DNA of 64,000 bases. It comes from Dokdonia sp. 4H-3-7-5 (lineage in GTDB: Bacteria; Bacteroidota; Bacteroidia; Flavobacteriales; Flavobacteriaceae). The translations under genes were made by a program, and so were the position numbers. The notes beneath the pieces were generated by a model that was given only the letters and a program-made list of their open reading frames with translations, did no database searches and was not told where the DNA came from. The stretch covers positions 2,512,001-2,576,000 of the forward strand of contig NC_015496.1 in NCBI RefSeq assembly GCF_000212355.1, written 5' to 3'. Positions 9,212 through 17,656 of this stretch are shown in pieces. Numbering within the stretch: position 1 is the first letter of the stretch; the number at the start of each line of letters is the position of its first letter.

Positions 9212-10057
9212 TTACTTTTTTGTAAGGTGCTCTACGTTTTTCTTCATTTGGATTTGAGCACCAGAGTCTTTAGTCTTCATAGCGCGGTATTTAAAGTTTA
9301 TAAACTCTACTAGAAGCGAGAACGCAATCGTAAAGTATAAATAACCCTTAGGGATAGCTCCTACGCTTGATCCAAAAATTTCTAGGTGTGATAGGTGCGC
9401 GCCTTCTGCAATGAGCATAAAACCTATTAAAATTAAGAATGAGAGGCCTAATATCTGTAATGAAGGATGCTTTGCGATAAAGTTTCCTACAGGGTTTGCA
9501 AAAAGCATCATGATCCCAACAGAAATTACTACTGCAATCACCATAATGATTAACGCATCTGTTGGATTGTCAGAAAGGCCATTAGTCATCCCTACGGCAG
9601 TCAGTATAGAGTCAAAGGAGAATACAAGGTTGATTACTGCAATCTGCACAATGGCATTACCTAGTGTAGTAGAGCTCTTTTTTGAAATTTCTTCCTCTTC
9701 AAGACCTGTCTCGTCTACTTTTTCATGAATCTCATGTACAGACTTCCATATCAAGAAACATCCTCCTGCTAGTAATATAACCGCTTGCCAACTTATACCT
9801 CCCGTAATCCAGCTTTGATTAATGTGCCAGAATGGAGCGCTAAGTGCAACTAACCATGAGATACCAAAGAGTAGCGCGATACGCATACCCATTGCAAGGG
9901 CTAGACCTATATTAGTCGCTTTCTTTCGATCCTTTTGTGGGAGCTTTTCGGCGGCTATGGAGATAAAAATGATGTTGTCAATACCTAATATGATTTCAAG
10001 AAAGGTAAGTGTAAGCAGTGCTACCCAAGCATCTGCAGTGGTAAGAATGTCAAACAT
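9212..10057 (-). CDS. TerC-family integral membrane protein
   Basis: 281 residues with about seven to eight helices. The TerC signature is clear: FLEIILGIDNIIFISI near residue 20 and NLVFSFDSILTAVGMTN in the middle, both carrying membrane-embedded acidic residues. Family members act in metal ion (manganese) export or in tellurite resistance. Its ATG overlaps the stop of the upstream lipoprotein gene by one base (TAATG on the minus strand), so translation may be coupled. Confidence 0.9.
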   Translation of the reverse strand: MFDILTTADAWVALLTLTFLEIILGIDNIIFISIAAEKLPQKDRKKATNIGLALAMGMRIALLFGISWLVALSAPFWHINQSWITGGISWQAVILLAGGCFLIWKSVHEIHEKVDETGLEEEEISKKSSTTLGNAIVQIAVINLVFSFDSILTAVGMTNGLSDNPTDALIIMVIAVVISVGIMMLFANPVGNFIAKHPSLQILGLSFLILIGFMLIAEGAHLSHLEIFGSSVGAIPKGYLYFTIAFSLLVEFINFKYRAMKTKDSGAQIQMKKNVEHLTKK

Positions 10058-10440
10058 TAGTCAGTTGTTTTTTTGGCGATGCCACGTTGTTTGTTGGTTT
10101 CTCCTACAAGGGAGTACTCAAAGGTATAAAAATCTCCGTCAGTAGCTATTATTTTCATGTGTAGCGCCTTTTCCTCACTCATGCTTTTTGGGCTGAGTTT
10201 CTTGACGATGTACTCACAGTCGTTAATCCATCGCACAGAAGAGGAGTCTGCTTTACCTTTAAAGTAATCAATTTCTAGTGTATCATTACGTTTAAAAGTG
10301 GTTGCAACGAGTTCTCCATCTAGTAATGTTTCAAACGTGAATGTACCTGTTTTAAAATCTGTACAGTCACGTTCTGGGCTTTCACAGCTTAAAGCGAAAA
10401 CACTAATTATTGCAAAAAAAGCTTTCCATTGATTCTTCAT
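10057..10440 (-). CDS. Small lipoprotein of unknown function
   Basis: 127 residues starting with a lipoprotein signal (K-N-Q-W-K-A-F-F-A-I-I-S-V-F-A-L-S-C) whose Cys would be lipidated. The mature part is beta-rich (FKTGTFTFETLLDGELVATTFKRNDTLEIDYF). Such small flavobacterial lipoproteins are sometimes mislabelled as DNA topoisomerase IV in databases; nothing here supports that. It is the first gene of a two-gene unit with terC. Confidence 0.75.
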   Translation of the reverse strand: MKNQWKAFFAIISVFALSCESPERDCTDFKTGTFTFETLLDGELVATTFKRNDTLEIDYFKGKADSSSVRWINDCEYIVKKLSPKSMSEEKALHMKIIATDGDFYTFEYSLVGETNKQRGIAKKTTD

Positions 10441-10578
10441 AGGTTACAAAAATACCACAGGAACGTGAGTAATTGAGAGTAAGTCTTAGATATTTTAAAG
10501 AAGTAAAATGACTAAAAATTTCTTACCAAAAGTGTACGCGATGTAAGGTGATTTTTGAAGAAGAAGAGTAGGTGAGTT

Positions 10579-11028
10579 TTACATCTCATAACTCTCAAAA
10601 GTTCCATCTTCTAAAAATATAATCACTCTCTTGATGGGTGATTTTGAAGAGGAAAAAGCAGTGATGTTTTTGAGTGTTTTTTGCTCCTTGTTTGAAGGTG
10701 GAGTAGCGCTTGTTTTTGATGCGAATTCTTGAGCATTTTTTGAAGGCACATCAGACGAAAATGTAGTGTGGTTTGATGGAGTAGGAGCGGTGATTTTTTG
10801 ACTTGATTTTGTTCCATAAAGAAGCCATTGTAATTCCACTTCTGGAAAGGTAGCAACAACGGTCATTACAAAGTCTAAACTGGGCTTATTTCTTCCAGCC
10901 ATAAGATGAGATATGGTAGCTCTTCCTACCTGTAGTTTTTCTGAAAAAGCGGTTGCGCTCAATTCGTTTGCATCCATGATTTCTTGGAGGCGTTGCGCAA
11001 ATTTTATGTTGTTTATGAGTGTTTCCAT
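10579..11028 (-). CDS. XRE-family helix-turn-helix regulator
   Basis: 149 residues. Residues ~8-70 form a Cro/CI-type DNA-binding domain (LQEIMDANELSATAFSEKLQVGRATISHLMAGRNKPSLDFVMTVV). A Ser/Thr/Lys-rich linker follows, then a small conserved tail VIIFLEDGTFESYEM. It faces an M14 peptidase gene across a 282-bp gap. That gap holds two related inverted repeats, one over its own promoter, which suggests autoregulation. The 138 bp behind it show nothing notable. Confidence 0.88.
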   Translation of the reverse strand: METLINNIKFAQRLQEIMDANELSATAFSEKLQVGRATISHLMAGRNKPSLDFVMTVVATFPEVELQWLLYGTKSSQKITAPTPSNHTTFSSDVPSKNAQEFASKTSATPPSNKEQKTLKNITAFSSSKSPIKRVIIFLEDGTFESYEM

Positions 11029-11038
11029 TTGTATACAG

Positions 11039-11062
11039 CAAAGATACGTTACAAATGTAAAC
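11039..11062 (-). promoter_or_regulatory. Promoter and putative operator of the XRE gene
   Basis: On the minus strand TATCTTTG (11046-11039) matches the Bacteroidota -7 box TAnnTTTG. Directly upstream, 11047-11062 holds an imperfect inverted repeat (CGTTACA-AA-TGTAAAC) that matches 13 of 16 bases of the core of the palindrome at 11236. Confidence 0.6.
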
Positions 11063-11235
11063 TATGGATGTTCTTATGTGTAAATAGTTAATGTATGGGT
11101 GTAATTATATTAAATTAATACTTTAGTTTAAAATATTTAAAATGCTGATTTAAAGTGATTATAGTTTTTATGGAGTGTGTTTAGTTTAATTGGAGGTAAT
11201 CTTTTAAAAAAATGTTACTTCTGTATATAAAATGT

Positions 11236-11257
11236 ACTGTTTACAATTGTAAACAGT
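11236..11257. promoter_or_regulatory. Perfect 22-bp palindrome, putative operator
   Basis: The half site TTGTAAACAGT is repeated without mismatch around 11246/11247. It lies ~30 bp upstream of the -7 box of the M14 peptidase gene and resembles the repeat over the XRE promoter. Confidence 0.65.
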
Positions 11258-11285
11258 GCGTTTTAATGAAGAGTTGTAAAAAAAG

Positions 11286-11293
11286 TATCTTTG
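11286..11293 (+). promoter_or_regulatory. -7 promoter box of the M14 peptidase gene
   Basis: TATCTTTG matches TAnnTTTG and is identical to the box of the divergent XRE gene. It sits 18 bp before the chosen ATG at 11311, which implies a short leader and argues against the longer in-frame ORF from 11212. Confidence 0.6.
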
Positions 11294-11310
11294 TAGTCCA
11301 AAGAATACAT

Positions 11311-12360
11311 ATGGAATTACCTGAGTTATTACAACTGTTTTCTCAATGCCGTGAAGAATCTATTTCTGGCAGATATATATCACCAGATTTTATCACCGAT
11401 TTTGTCTCTCAATTATCGGAAGATTTTACGGTTGATACACTGGGTCATTCGGTAGAAAATAGACCCATTCACTCGGTGGTTTTTGGTACCGGAAAAGTGA
11501 AGATTTTTATGTGGTCACAGATGCACGGAAATGAATCTACAACCACAAAATCTATGCTCGATTTTTGTTGTTTTTTAGAGCAACAAAAAGATTCAGATTT
11601 CTATAAAAAAGTGATTGAAAATTGTACCTTTTTTATGATCCCGATGCTCAATCCAGATGGCTCAAAAAACTGGACAAGAGTAAATGCAAATGAGGTAGAT
11701 CTTAATCGCGATGCACAAGATTTGAGTCAGCCAGAATCAAAAATTTTGCGTGGTGTTTTTGATGCTTTTAAACCTGATTATTGTTTCAATTTACATGGTC
11801 AAAGAACCATCTATGGTTTTGAAGAAACAGGTAAACCATCTATACTTTCCTTCCTTGCACCTTCGGCAGATGTGGAGAGGAGTTTCACATTTTCGCGAAA
11901 GCGGTCTGCAAGTATCATTGCTCATATTTTTAAAAACCTACGTAATGATCTTGATGGAAATATAGGGTTGTATAATGATGCGTTTAATAATAATTGTGTG
12001 GGTGATGCTTTTCAAGAAGCTGGAGTTCCAACTGTATTATTTGAAGCTGGTCACTATCCAGATGATTATGGTAGAGAGAAAACTCGAGCTTACGTATTTG
12101 CTGCAATGTTATATGCGATTGAAGCTTGTAGTGAAGAGCTGGAGTATGATATAAGTGCTTATAAAGATATTCCTGAGCATAGCGCTTGTTACTGTGATGC
12201 GCATGTAAAGGATGTAGACGGCAAGCGTGGGATATATTATGTAGAGCGTGTAGAGGGTGGGGAGATAGTTTTTGAACCAACAGCACTAGAGGCTTCGTTA
12301 AGTAATGGTAAATTTGCCCATGCTTTGCTAGATAGTGCACCTGCATTTAAGCTTCCATAA
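11311..12360 (+). CDS. M14-family zinc carboxypeptidase
   Basis: About 349 residues from the ATG at 11311, with no signal peptide. The zinc motif is HGNE in SQMHGNESTTTKSML, with the third ligand His in YCFNLHGQ. The catalytic Glu lies in VLFEAGHYPDDYGRE, and the substrate-binding DLNRD is present (NEVDLNRDAQ). Such enzymes cleave C-terminal residues from peptides. The reading frame is open upstream to 11212, but the promoter box lies inside that stretch. One copy of the chromosomal palindrome core sits in the coding sequence (11891-11900), encoding F-S-R-K. Confidence 0.9.
   Translation: MELPELLQLFSQCREESISGRYISPDFITDFVSQLSEDFTVDTLGHSVENRPIHSVVFGTGKVKIFMWSQMHGNESTTTKSMLDFCCFLEQQKDSDFYKKVIENCTFFMIPMLNPDGSKNWTRVNANEVDLNRDAQDLSQPESKILRGVFDAFKPDYCFNLHGQRTIYGFEETGKPSILSFLAPSADVERSFTFSRKRSASIIAHIFKNLRNDLDGNIGLYNDAFNNNCVGDAFQEAGVPTVLFEAGHYPDDYGREKTRAYVFAAMLYAIEACSEELEYDISAYKDIPEHSACYCDAHVKDVDGKRGIYYVERVEGGEIVFEPTALEASLSNGKFAHALLDSAPAFKLP
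11891..11903. repeat. Palindrome copy inside the M14 peptidase gene
   Basis: TTTCGCGAAAGCG, a partial copy read in frame as F-S-R-K-R. Confidence 0.75.
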
Positions 12361-12402
12361 TAATTATCGATTTAGAGCCCATTTTAATGGGTAAAATGGC
12401 TG

Positions 12403-12467
12403 CGATAACGTTATCGTTAAATAGATTAAAATATTACAGAATAATCAGTATTATTCTATTATTTTTG
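12403..12467 (+). promoter_or_regulatory. Promoter region of the Lrp-type regulator
   Basis: A perfect 14-bp palindrome CGATAACGTTATCG (12403-12416) lies 44 bp upstream of TATTTTTG (12460-12467), which matches TAnnTTTG. The palindrome is a candidate operator, possibly for the regulator itself. Confidence 0.5.
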
Positions 12468-12492
12468 CATTATACTCAAAATATATAGTTGC

Positions 12493-12975
12493 ATGGCAAA
12501 ATTTAAATTAGACGAGGTAGATCACCAAATTCTCGATATGCTTATCGAAAATACAAGGACTCCTTTTACAGATATAGCAAAAAAACTTCTTATTTCGGCA
12601 GGTACAGTTCATGTACGTGTTAAGAAAATGGAAGAGGCTGGAATTATTACAGGTTCCTCACTTACACTTGATTACGGAAAATTAGGTTACTCTTTTATTG
12701 CTTACGTAGGAGTGTACATTAATAAGACATCACAAACGACATTTGTACTTGAGCGCATCGCACAAATTCCATTTGTAACTGTGGCTCACGTAACTACAGG
12801 GAAGTTTAATATCTTCTGTAAGATACGTGCAAGAGATACGAATCATGCAAAAAACGTAATCTTCTTGCTAGATGATATTGACGGAGTGTACCGTACAGAA
12901 ACGATGATCTCTCTAGAAGAGAGCATCAATGATAAAAAACGATTAATGCACTCTATCTTTCAAGACTTAGTGTAA
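12493..12975 (+). CDS. Lrp/AsnC-family transcriptional regulator
   Basis: 160 residues: an N-terminal winged helix (VDHQILDMLIENTRTPFTDIAKKLLISAGTVHVRVKKMEEAGII) followed by the alpha-beta RAM ligand-binding domain (SFIAYVGVYINKTSQTTFVLERIAQIPFVTVAHVTTGKFNIFCKIRA). Such proteins form octamers that respond to amino acids. The next gene behind it starts beyond a strong terminator, so it stands alone. Confidence 0.93.
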   Translation: MAKFKLDEVDHQILDMLIENTRTPFTDIAKKLLISAGTVHVRVKKMEEAGIITGSSLTLDYGKLGYSFIAYVGVYINKTSQTTFVLERIAQIPFVTVAHVTTGKFNIFCKIRARDTNHAKNVIFLLDDIDGVYRTETMISLEESINDKKRLMHSIFQDLV

Positions 12976-12999
12976 TTACAATAAGACTTCATTTTACTA

Positions 13000-13028
13000 A
13001 AACCCTTTCTCTGTTGAGAAAGGGTTTT
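13000..13028 (+). terminator. Terminator of the Lrp gene
   Basis: AAACCCTTTCTC and GAGAAAGGGTTT form a perfect 12-bp stem with a TGTT loop and a T run. Confidence 0.9.
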
Positions 13029-13055
13029 TTGTTACTTTTAGATTTTAAAACAAAC

Positions 13056-13580
13056 ATGATGATAACCACTAGCGCAGTTAAAGCAGGAGAGTACAATGAG
13101 TATTACAAACAGTATATAGATCAAGTGCCCGGCTCACTAGGCATCGCTCAAGCGCTAGATAAAGGTATGGAAGAGACCCGAGACTTCTTTGCGTCGCTTT
13201 CTCAGAGTGAGTTGTTATTGCGTTATGAAGAAGGGAAGTGGACCCCTAAAGAGGTGCTGTTGCACATTATAGATACAGAACGCATTTTTAGTTATCGTGC
13301 GTTACGTTTCTCGAGAATGGATAGCACGCCTTTACAAGGTTTCGAGCAAGATGATTTTGTACTATCTAGTGATGCAAACAGTCGCACTGTAGACTCTCTT
13401 ATTGCCGAGTATGTCTCTGTAAGACAGTGTAGTTTATTATTATATGCGTCTATGACAGCGCAGACTATTGCAAACATAGGTACCGCAAGCGGAAGCCCGA
13501 TGAGTCCACGTGCTGCTGCATTTATCACTGCTGGTCACGAGCGTCACCACATTAGAATTATTAAGGAGCGCTATCTTTAA
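13056..13580 (+). CDS. DinB-family protein
   Basis: About 174 residues from the ATG at 13056 (M-M-I-T-T-S). The four-helix DinB fold is suggested by the three metal-type histidines in the family order: one in EVLLHIIDTERIFSYRALRF and two in AGHERHHIRIIKERY near the end. Family members are bacillithiol/mycothiol-type thiol transferases or metal hydrolases; the substrate is unknown. It overlaps the stop of the convergent aroB by 4 bp. The longer frame from 13014 runs into the Lrp terminator and is rejected. Confidence 0.85.
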   Translation: MMITTSAVKAGEYNEYYKQYIDQVPGSLGIAQALDKGMEETRDFFASLSQSELLLRYEEGKWTPKEVLLHIIDTERIFSYRALRFSRMDSTPLQGFEQDDFVLSSDANSRTVDSLIAEYVSVRQCSLLLYASMTAQTIANIGTASGSPMSPRAAAFITAGHERHHIRIIKERYL

Positions 13581-14656
13581 TCTATAGTGCTAGCTTGGTA
13601 ATAATCAAAGGCTTCGTGGATAAGGTCATTTGAGACTTGCTTGTCTATCACTGGCTTTCCTATGCTTTCTAGAAGTACGAAGTTTATTTGCCCGTTGGCA
13701 TTTTTCTTGTCGTACTTCAGGTACTCGATGATGGAGGTGATGTCCGCTTTCGCGAAAGCTACCGCATCATACATATCATTAAAGGTTGCAGTAATCTCAT
13801 CTAGTTCATCTTGTGATAAACCAGAAAGCGCCACCGAAATGAAACTTTCCAAAATCATCCCAATAGCAATGGCTTCACCATGAAGTAAAGTAGTTCTATC
13901 TTCAGATGCTAGACAATACGACTCAATGGCGTGACCTAAAGTGTGCCCATAATTAAGCGCTTTGCGAATGTTTTGCTCCCGTGGGTCTTCTATAACAATA
14001 TCATTCTTAATAATAATGCTCTCGTAGATGAGTTGGCTCAAGTCATCTGTTGTCAATGCACTCAGATCTTTGAGCTTCTCCCAATACACTCTATCTGCTA
14101 CGAGACCGTGTTTATACATCTCTGCAAGTCCAGAACGTAACTCTTCTGGAGGTAAGGTAGCAAGAAACCCAACATCTATCAATACCATTTGCGGATTATT
14201 AATAACTCCAATTAAGTTTTTTAAAGTACCTAAGTCTACTCCGGTCTTACCACCTACACTAGCATCTACCATAGAGAGTAAAGAGGTAGGAACATTTATA
14301 AAATCCATACCACGCTTAAAAGTACTTGCTACAAAACCGCCAAGGTCTGTGACAACCCCACCACCTACATTGAAAATAAGTCCTTTTCTGTCTGCATCAA
14401 GATTTGCTAGTGCATCCCATACTCCAGTACACGTTTCTATAGTCTTATTAATTTCTCCATGAGGAATCTCAATAACCTCAATAGGAATCTCTGTGGCGAG
14501 ATTGCCTAAAAAAGGAGCAAGACAGTGCTCGTGTGTATGCTCATCTACGATAACGAATATCTTACTGTAGTTGCTCTGTAGTAGTAATACATTAAGGGCA
14601 TCATATCCAGATTCATTAAAAACGATGTCGTAAGAAGCGGCTTGTATGGCAGTCAT
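13577..14656 (-). CDS. aroB: 3-dehydroquinate synthase
   Basis: Second step of the shikimate pathway: converts DAHP to 3-dehydroquinate with NAD and a divalent metal. The 359-residue length is normal. The NAD-binding and substrate region is clear (NVGGGVVTDLGGFVASTFKRG, then VPTSLLSMVDASVGGKTGVD). The metal ligands are present (Glu in GLAEMYKHGLV, His in NYGHTLGHAIE, His in LLHGEAIAIGM). The chromosomal palindrome core is embedded in the coding sequence (13746-13759) and read as A-F-A-K-A. Confidence 0.96.
   Translation of the reverse strand: MTAIQAASYDIVFNESGYDALNVLLLQSNYSKIFVIVDEHTHEHCLAPFLGNLATEIPIEVIEIPHGEINKTIETCTGVWDALANLDADRKGLIFNVGGGVVTDLGGFVASTFKRGMDFINVPTSLLSMVDASVGGKTGVDLGTLKNLIGVINNPQMVLIDVGFLATLPPEELRSGLAEMYKHGLVADRVYWEKLKDLSALTTDDLSQLIYESIIIKNDIVIEDPREQNIRKALNYGHTLGHAIESYCLASEDRTTLLHGEAIAIGMILESFISVALSGLSQDELDEITATFNDMYDAVAFAKADITSIIEYLKYDKKNANGQINFVLLESIGKPVIDKQVSNDLIHEAFDYYQASTID
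13746..13759. repeat. Palindrome copy inside aroB
   Basis: GCTTTCGCGAAAGC, translated as A-F-A-K-A in aroB near its C-terminal helical domain. Confidence 0.85.
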
Positions 14657-14720
14657 TATTTTTGAAATTTTAACGGTTGCAAATTACTCACTTTTGAGTA
14701 AAAAAAGTTTAAAGTGGGTG

Positions 14721-14728
14721 TATATTTG
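14721..14728 (+). promoter_or_regulatory. -7 box of the proline dehydrogenase gene
   Basis: TATATTTG matches TAnnTTTG and lies 18 bp before the ATG at 14747. This favours that start over the in-frame upstream codon at 14714. Confidence 0.6.
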
Positions 14729-14746
14729 TGTAACAAATATATTGAT

Positions 14747-15916
14747 ATGCAAACCTCTCTTTTTGAAAATACTGAAACTGCATTTGCTCTTAAATCAGAT
14801 AGCGAACTAGAACGCGCTTACTTTTTATTTAAAATGATTTCTAAAGAACCGCTCGTGCGCATAGGTACAGCGGCAGCTCGTTTTGCTCTTGGTGCAAACT
14901 TACCAGTAGAAGGTCTTATACGCTCTACAGTGTTTGATCATTTTTGCGGTGGTGTAAATGAGCAAGATTGCATGACCTCTGTAGATAAGTTGTATAGTGC
15001 AAATGTATGCTCTGTACTTGACTACTCTGTAGAAGGAAAAGAAGAAGCAGCCTCTTTTGATGAGTGTATGAATAAGGTAATAGGGCTAGTGAAGTTTGCA
15101 GACGAGAAAGAGGCGATGCCTATTGTTGTTTTTAAACCAACGGGCGTTGGTCGTTTTGCTATCTGGCAAAAGCTGACCGAAGGAGAAGAACTAGATGCCA
15201 AAGAGCAAGTAGAGTGGGAGCGTATCAAGGAACGTGTAAACGCAATTTGTAAGATTGCTTATGAGCGTGATGTAGAAGTATTGATAGATGGAGAAGAGTC
15301 ATGGATGCAAAGCGCCGCAGATGATCTAGTGGCAGAAATGATGGCACTCTACAATAAGGAAAAACCTATTGTATATAACACATTACAATGCTACCGCCAT
15401 GATCGCTTAGATTACTTAAAGAAATTACACCTAGAAGCTCGCGCTCGCGGATTTACTATAGGAGTAAAGGTTGTTCGTGGTGCTTACATGGAGAAAGAGA
15501 ATAAACGAGCCAAAGAAAAAGGATACCTAACTCCTATATGCGCTAGCAAACAAGCAACAGATGAGAATTTTAATGCTACTACACGTTATATAATTGAAAA
15601 CCTAGATGACATCTCACTGTTTCTAGGAACTCATAATGAAGATAGCTCATTGCTTGCTGTAAAATTGATGGGTGAAATGGGAATAGCAAAGGAAGACAAT
15701 AGAGTGTGGTTTGGACAGCTTTATGGAATGAGTGACCACATAAGCTTTAACCTCGCTAAGGAAGGCTATAATGTGGCAAAATACCTTCCATTTGGTCCTG
15801 TAAAAGATGTGATGCCTTACTTAATGAGACGCGCAGAGGAGAATACCTCAGTAGCTGGACAAACTAATCGTGAACTGGAATTGCTTAAAGCAGAGAAGAA
15901 AAGACGAAGACTATAA
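14747..15916 (+). CDS. Proline dehydrogenase
   Basis: FAD-dependent oxidation of proline to pyrroline-5-carboxylate, feeding electrons to the quinone pool. About 389 residues from the ATG at 14747. The TIM-barrel signatures are present: VFKPTGVGRF, DGEESWMQ, YNTLQCYRHDRLDYL, VKVVRGAYMEKE, LGTHNEDS and the C-terminal GQLYGMSDHISF with YLPFGPVKDVMPYLMRRAEEN. It is a monofunctional enzyme, not the long PutA fusion; no P5C dehydrogenase gene lies nearby. Confidence 0.95.
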   Translation: MQTSLFENTETAFALKSDSELERAYFLFKMISKEPLVRIGTAAARFALGANLPVEGLIRSTVFDHFCGGVNEQDCMTSVDKLYSANVCSVLDYSVEGKEEAASFDECMNKVIGLVKFADEKEAMPIVVFKPTGVGRFAIWQKLTEGEELDAKEQVEWERIKERVNAICKIAYERDVEVLIDGEESWMQSAADDLVAEMMALYNKEKPIVYNTLQCYRHDRLDYLKKLHLEARARGFTIGVKVVRGAYMEKENKRAKEKGYLTPICASKQATDENFNATTRYIIENLDDISLFLGTHNEDSSLLAVKLMGEMGIAKEDNRVWFGQLYGMSDHISFNLAKEGYNVAKYLPFGPVKDVMPYLMRRAEENTSVAGQTNRELELLKAEKKRRRL

Positions 15917-15956
15917 TGACAATCACTTTTGAAGTATCATACTTATATAAAATAAA

Positions 15957-15988
15957 CAGAAAGGTCTAGCATATGCTAGACCTTTCTG
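15957..15988. terminator. Bidirectional terminator, proline dehydrogenase and SMR genes
   Basis: A perfect 32-bp palindrome (half site CAGAAAGGTCTAGCAT) lies between the two convergent stop codons. Confidence 0.85.
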
Positions 15989-16011
15989 TTTAAAAATTCT
16001 AAGTAATTACA

Positions 16012-16338
16012 TTAATTCGACACAAATTTTAAACCTACAATAGAAGCAATAAGGGTTGAAATAAAGAATAGCCTCCAGAAAGTAGCTGGTTCTTTAAATA
16101 CAAAGATACCCAGTAGTACAGTTCCTACAGCCCCAATCCCTGTCCACACTGCGTAGGCGGTGCCTATAGGTAATTCACGTATCGCCCTAATCATTAAAAG
16201 CATACTTATGATCAAGCATAGTATAAAACCAATATACCAGTAGGTCCTCTCAGCTCCTTCGGCTTGTTTTGCTTTACCTAAGCATGTTGCGAAGCCCACT
16301 TCAAAAAGTCCTGCAATTATTAATAGTATCCAGTTCAT
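16012..16338 (-). CDS. SMR-family exporter, SugE/Gdx type
   Basis: 108 residues with four membrane helices. The essential membrane glutamate is in helix 1 (LFEVGFATCLGKA), and GTAYAVWTGIGAVGTVLLGI is the family signature. The SugE/Gdx branch, marked by the W-T-G-I-G-A-V-G stretch with few drug-binding aromatics, exports guanidinium. No guanidine riboswitch was recognised in the 120 bp upstream. It is single rather than one of a pair, so it should work as a homodimer. Confidence 0.88.
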   Translation of the reverse strand: MNWILLIIAGLFEVGFATCLGKAKQAEGAERTYWYIGFILCLIISMLLMIRAIRELPIGTAYAVWTGIGAVGTVLLGIFVFKEPATFWRLFFISTLIASIVGLKFVSN

Positions 16339-16427
16339 TAGGTTGATTTAAATTATGTGTTACTTATTATTTCCACGTAGCAACCCCTTAAATATAAGCA
16401 AGTGATAAGCTTTGAGTAAAATATATA

Positions 16428-16454
16428 AGCCCTATAAATTTTATAGGGCTTTAA
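16428..16454 (-). terminator. Terminator of the gene at 16458
   Basis: AAGCCCTATAAA and TTTATAGGGCTT form a perfect stem directly past the leftward stop codon. Confidence 0.75.
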
Positions 16455-16457
16455 AAT

Positions 16458-16946
16458 TTAGCTTGCTATCTGTAGCTTTTTGTTAATAAGGGCACTCCAG
16501 CTATCTGCAAGTTGTATCTCGCCATTAAGTTGCATATTATCTACGTCGTATAATGTAAAGCTTACTTCTTGATTAGCGCCATTAGATGGTGTAAAAGCTA
16601 GTGCTACGCGTTCTGTAATAGTAAGTTGCTCACCACCGCTTTTTACATTTCTATGCGTTTTTACTGTCTGGCAGTTCTTAATACTGGATAAATCTACAGA
16701 GGATGATTGTGCTTGTCCATTACTCTCCTTGTAAAAGAAAATGGTGTTTAATTCTTTATCTCTTCCTATTACAAAATCTCCACAAAACTCGTAATCACTT
16801 ACAGTGTGATTTTGAGCAGTTGCGATATGATTAAGTGCTTGCAGCATTTTATTTTCTTTCTTCTTTTTATTAATGGCCATGATAACAAATGGCACGATGC
16901 AAATTGCTACAATTATTGTCCCTACGGTAATACTTCCTAAATCCAT
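16458..16946 (-). CDS. Membrane-anchored protein of unknown function
   Basis: About 162 residues from the ATG at 16946. One N-terminal helix (ITVGTIIVAICIVPFVIMAI) is followed by a basic stop-transfer K-K-K-K-E-N-K. The rest is a soluble beta-rich domain that should face the cytoplasm (DYEFCGDFVIGRDKELNTIFFYK..). The fold is not recognised. The upstream ATG at 16979 adds a short hydrophilic stretch and is less likely. Confidence 0.6.
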   Translation of the reverse strand: MDLGSITVGTIIVAICIVPFVIMAINKKKKENKMLQALNHIATAQNHTVSDYEFCGDFVIGRDKELNTIFFYKESNGQAQSSSVDLSSIKNCQTVKTHRNVKSGGEQLTITERVALAFTPSNGANQEVSFTLYDVDNMQLNGEIQLADSWSALINKKLQIAS

Positions 16947-17049
16947 GATATTATTTTTTGATATTGGTATACTGGGCACTGCATTTATTGCAACGCCTTA
17001 AATGTTTTCCAGAAGCGATTATAACGTCCCGGAAGCAATACAAAATATA

Positions 17050-17421
17050 TTACCAGAAGTAATGAAAAGGAAAGATGTGATCTGCCTTACGATGATGTGT
17101 CAAAACATTGATTGAGGTCTTTATGTACTGAGCATAAGTACTGCTAGTGAGTACATCTGTAGTACGTGATAAAGTTCCACAGCTAGAAACGAAATTCTTG
17201 AGGCTAGGAACACTAATACTACTCGGCACCTCTATCACAACTTCAGACTGCGGTAACTCTCCAACAATAGTTGCCGAAACTGCGGCAGTTACTTTTTCTG
17301 TAGACGAAGTAGTAGTAGTATTATCACTTAGATTAACAAATGATGTATCCATAGCACTCATTGCAAGACTGCAAAGGGCTACAAGAATAAATACACTTAT
17401 ATGTCTTAGCGTTGTTTTCAC
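17050..17421 (-). CDS. Small secreted protein of unknown function
   Basis: 123 residues with an N-terminal hydrophobic signal (TLRHISVFILVALCSLAMSAM) followed by a Ser/Thr/Val-rich region with a D-N-T-T-T-T-S-S-T-E stretch. No domain is recognised. It could be a spurious ORF, but its signal peptide, its own upstream space and its leftward direction like its neighbours support a gene. Confidence 0.45.
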   Translation of the reverse strand: MKTTLRHISVFILVALCSLAMSAMDTSFVNLSDNTTTTSSTEKVTAAVSATIVGELPQSEVVIEVPSSISVPSLKNFVSSCGTLSRTTDVLTSSTYAQYIKTSINVLTHHRKADHIFPFHYFW

Positions 17422-17576
17422 GCCGCAAATGTAATTTAGTTTTTAATACTGAAGTTTAAATAATAAAACTTTGTGAGTGATTTTAAGAGTTGCCATTCAT
17501 CATAAATGGGCGTTTAGGAGAAAGTAGCGCTTTTGAATGAAAAGTATGTGATTAGAGAAGCACTAGGGGATGTTGT

Positions 17577-17596
17577 TACGCTTTCGCGAAAGCGTA
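17577..17596. repeat. Dispersed 20-bp palindrome, perfect copy
   Basis: Intergenic. The right flank (ACTTAAAACCA) is shared with the copy at 7085. Confidence 0.9.
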
Positions 17597-17656
17597 CTTA
17601 AAACCAATCATAACTAATAAGAGCTGCAAGAAGTGCTTTCAAAGTGATGCTGTGAT

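Noticed and set aside
11212-11310. Longer start of the M14 peptidase
   Set aside because: The upstream part spans the palindrome and the -7 box and encodes no recognisable signal sequence.
13014-13055. Extended N-terminus of the DinB protein
   Set aside because: It would be encoded by the terminator of the Lrp gene.
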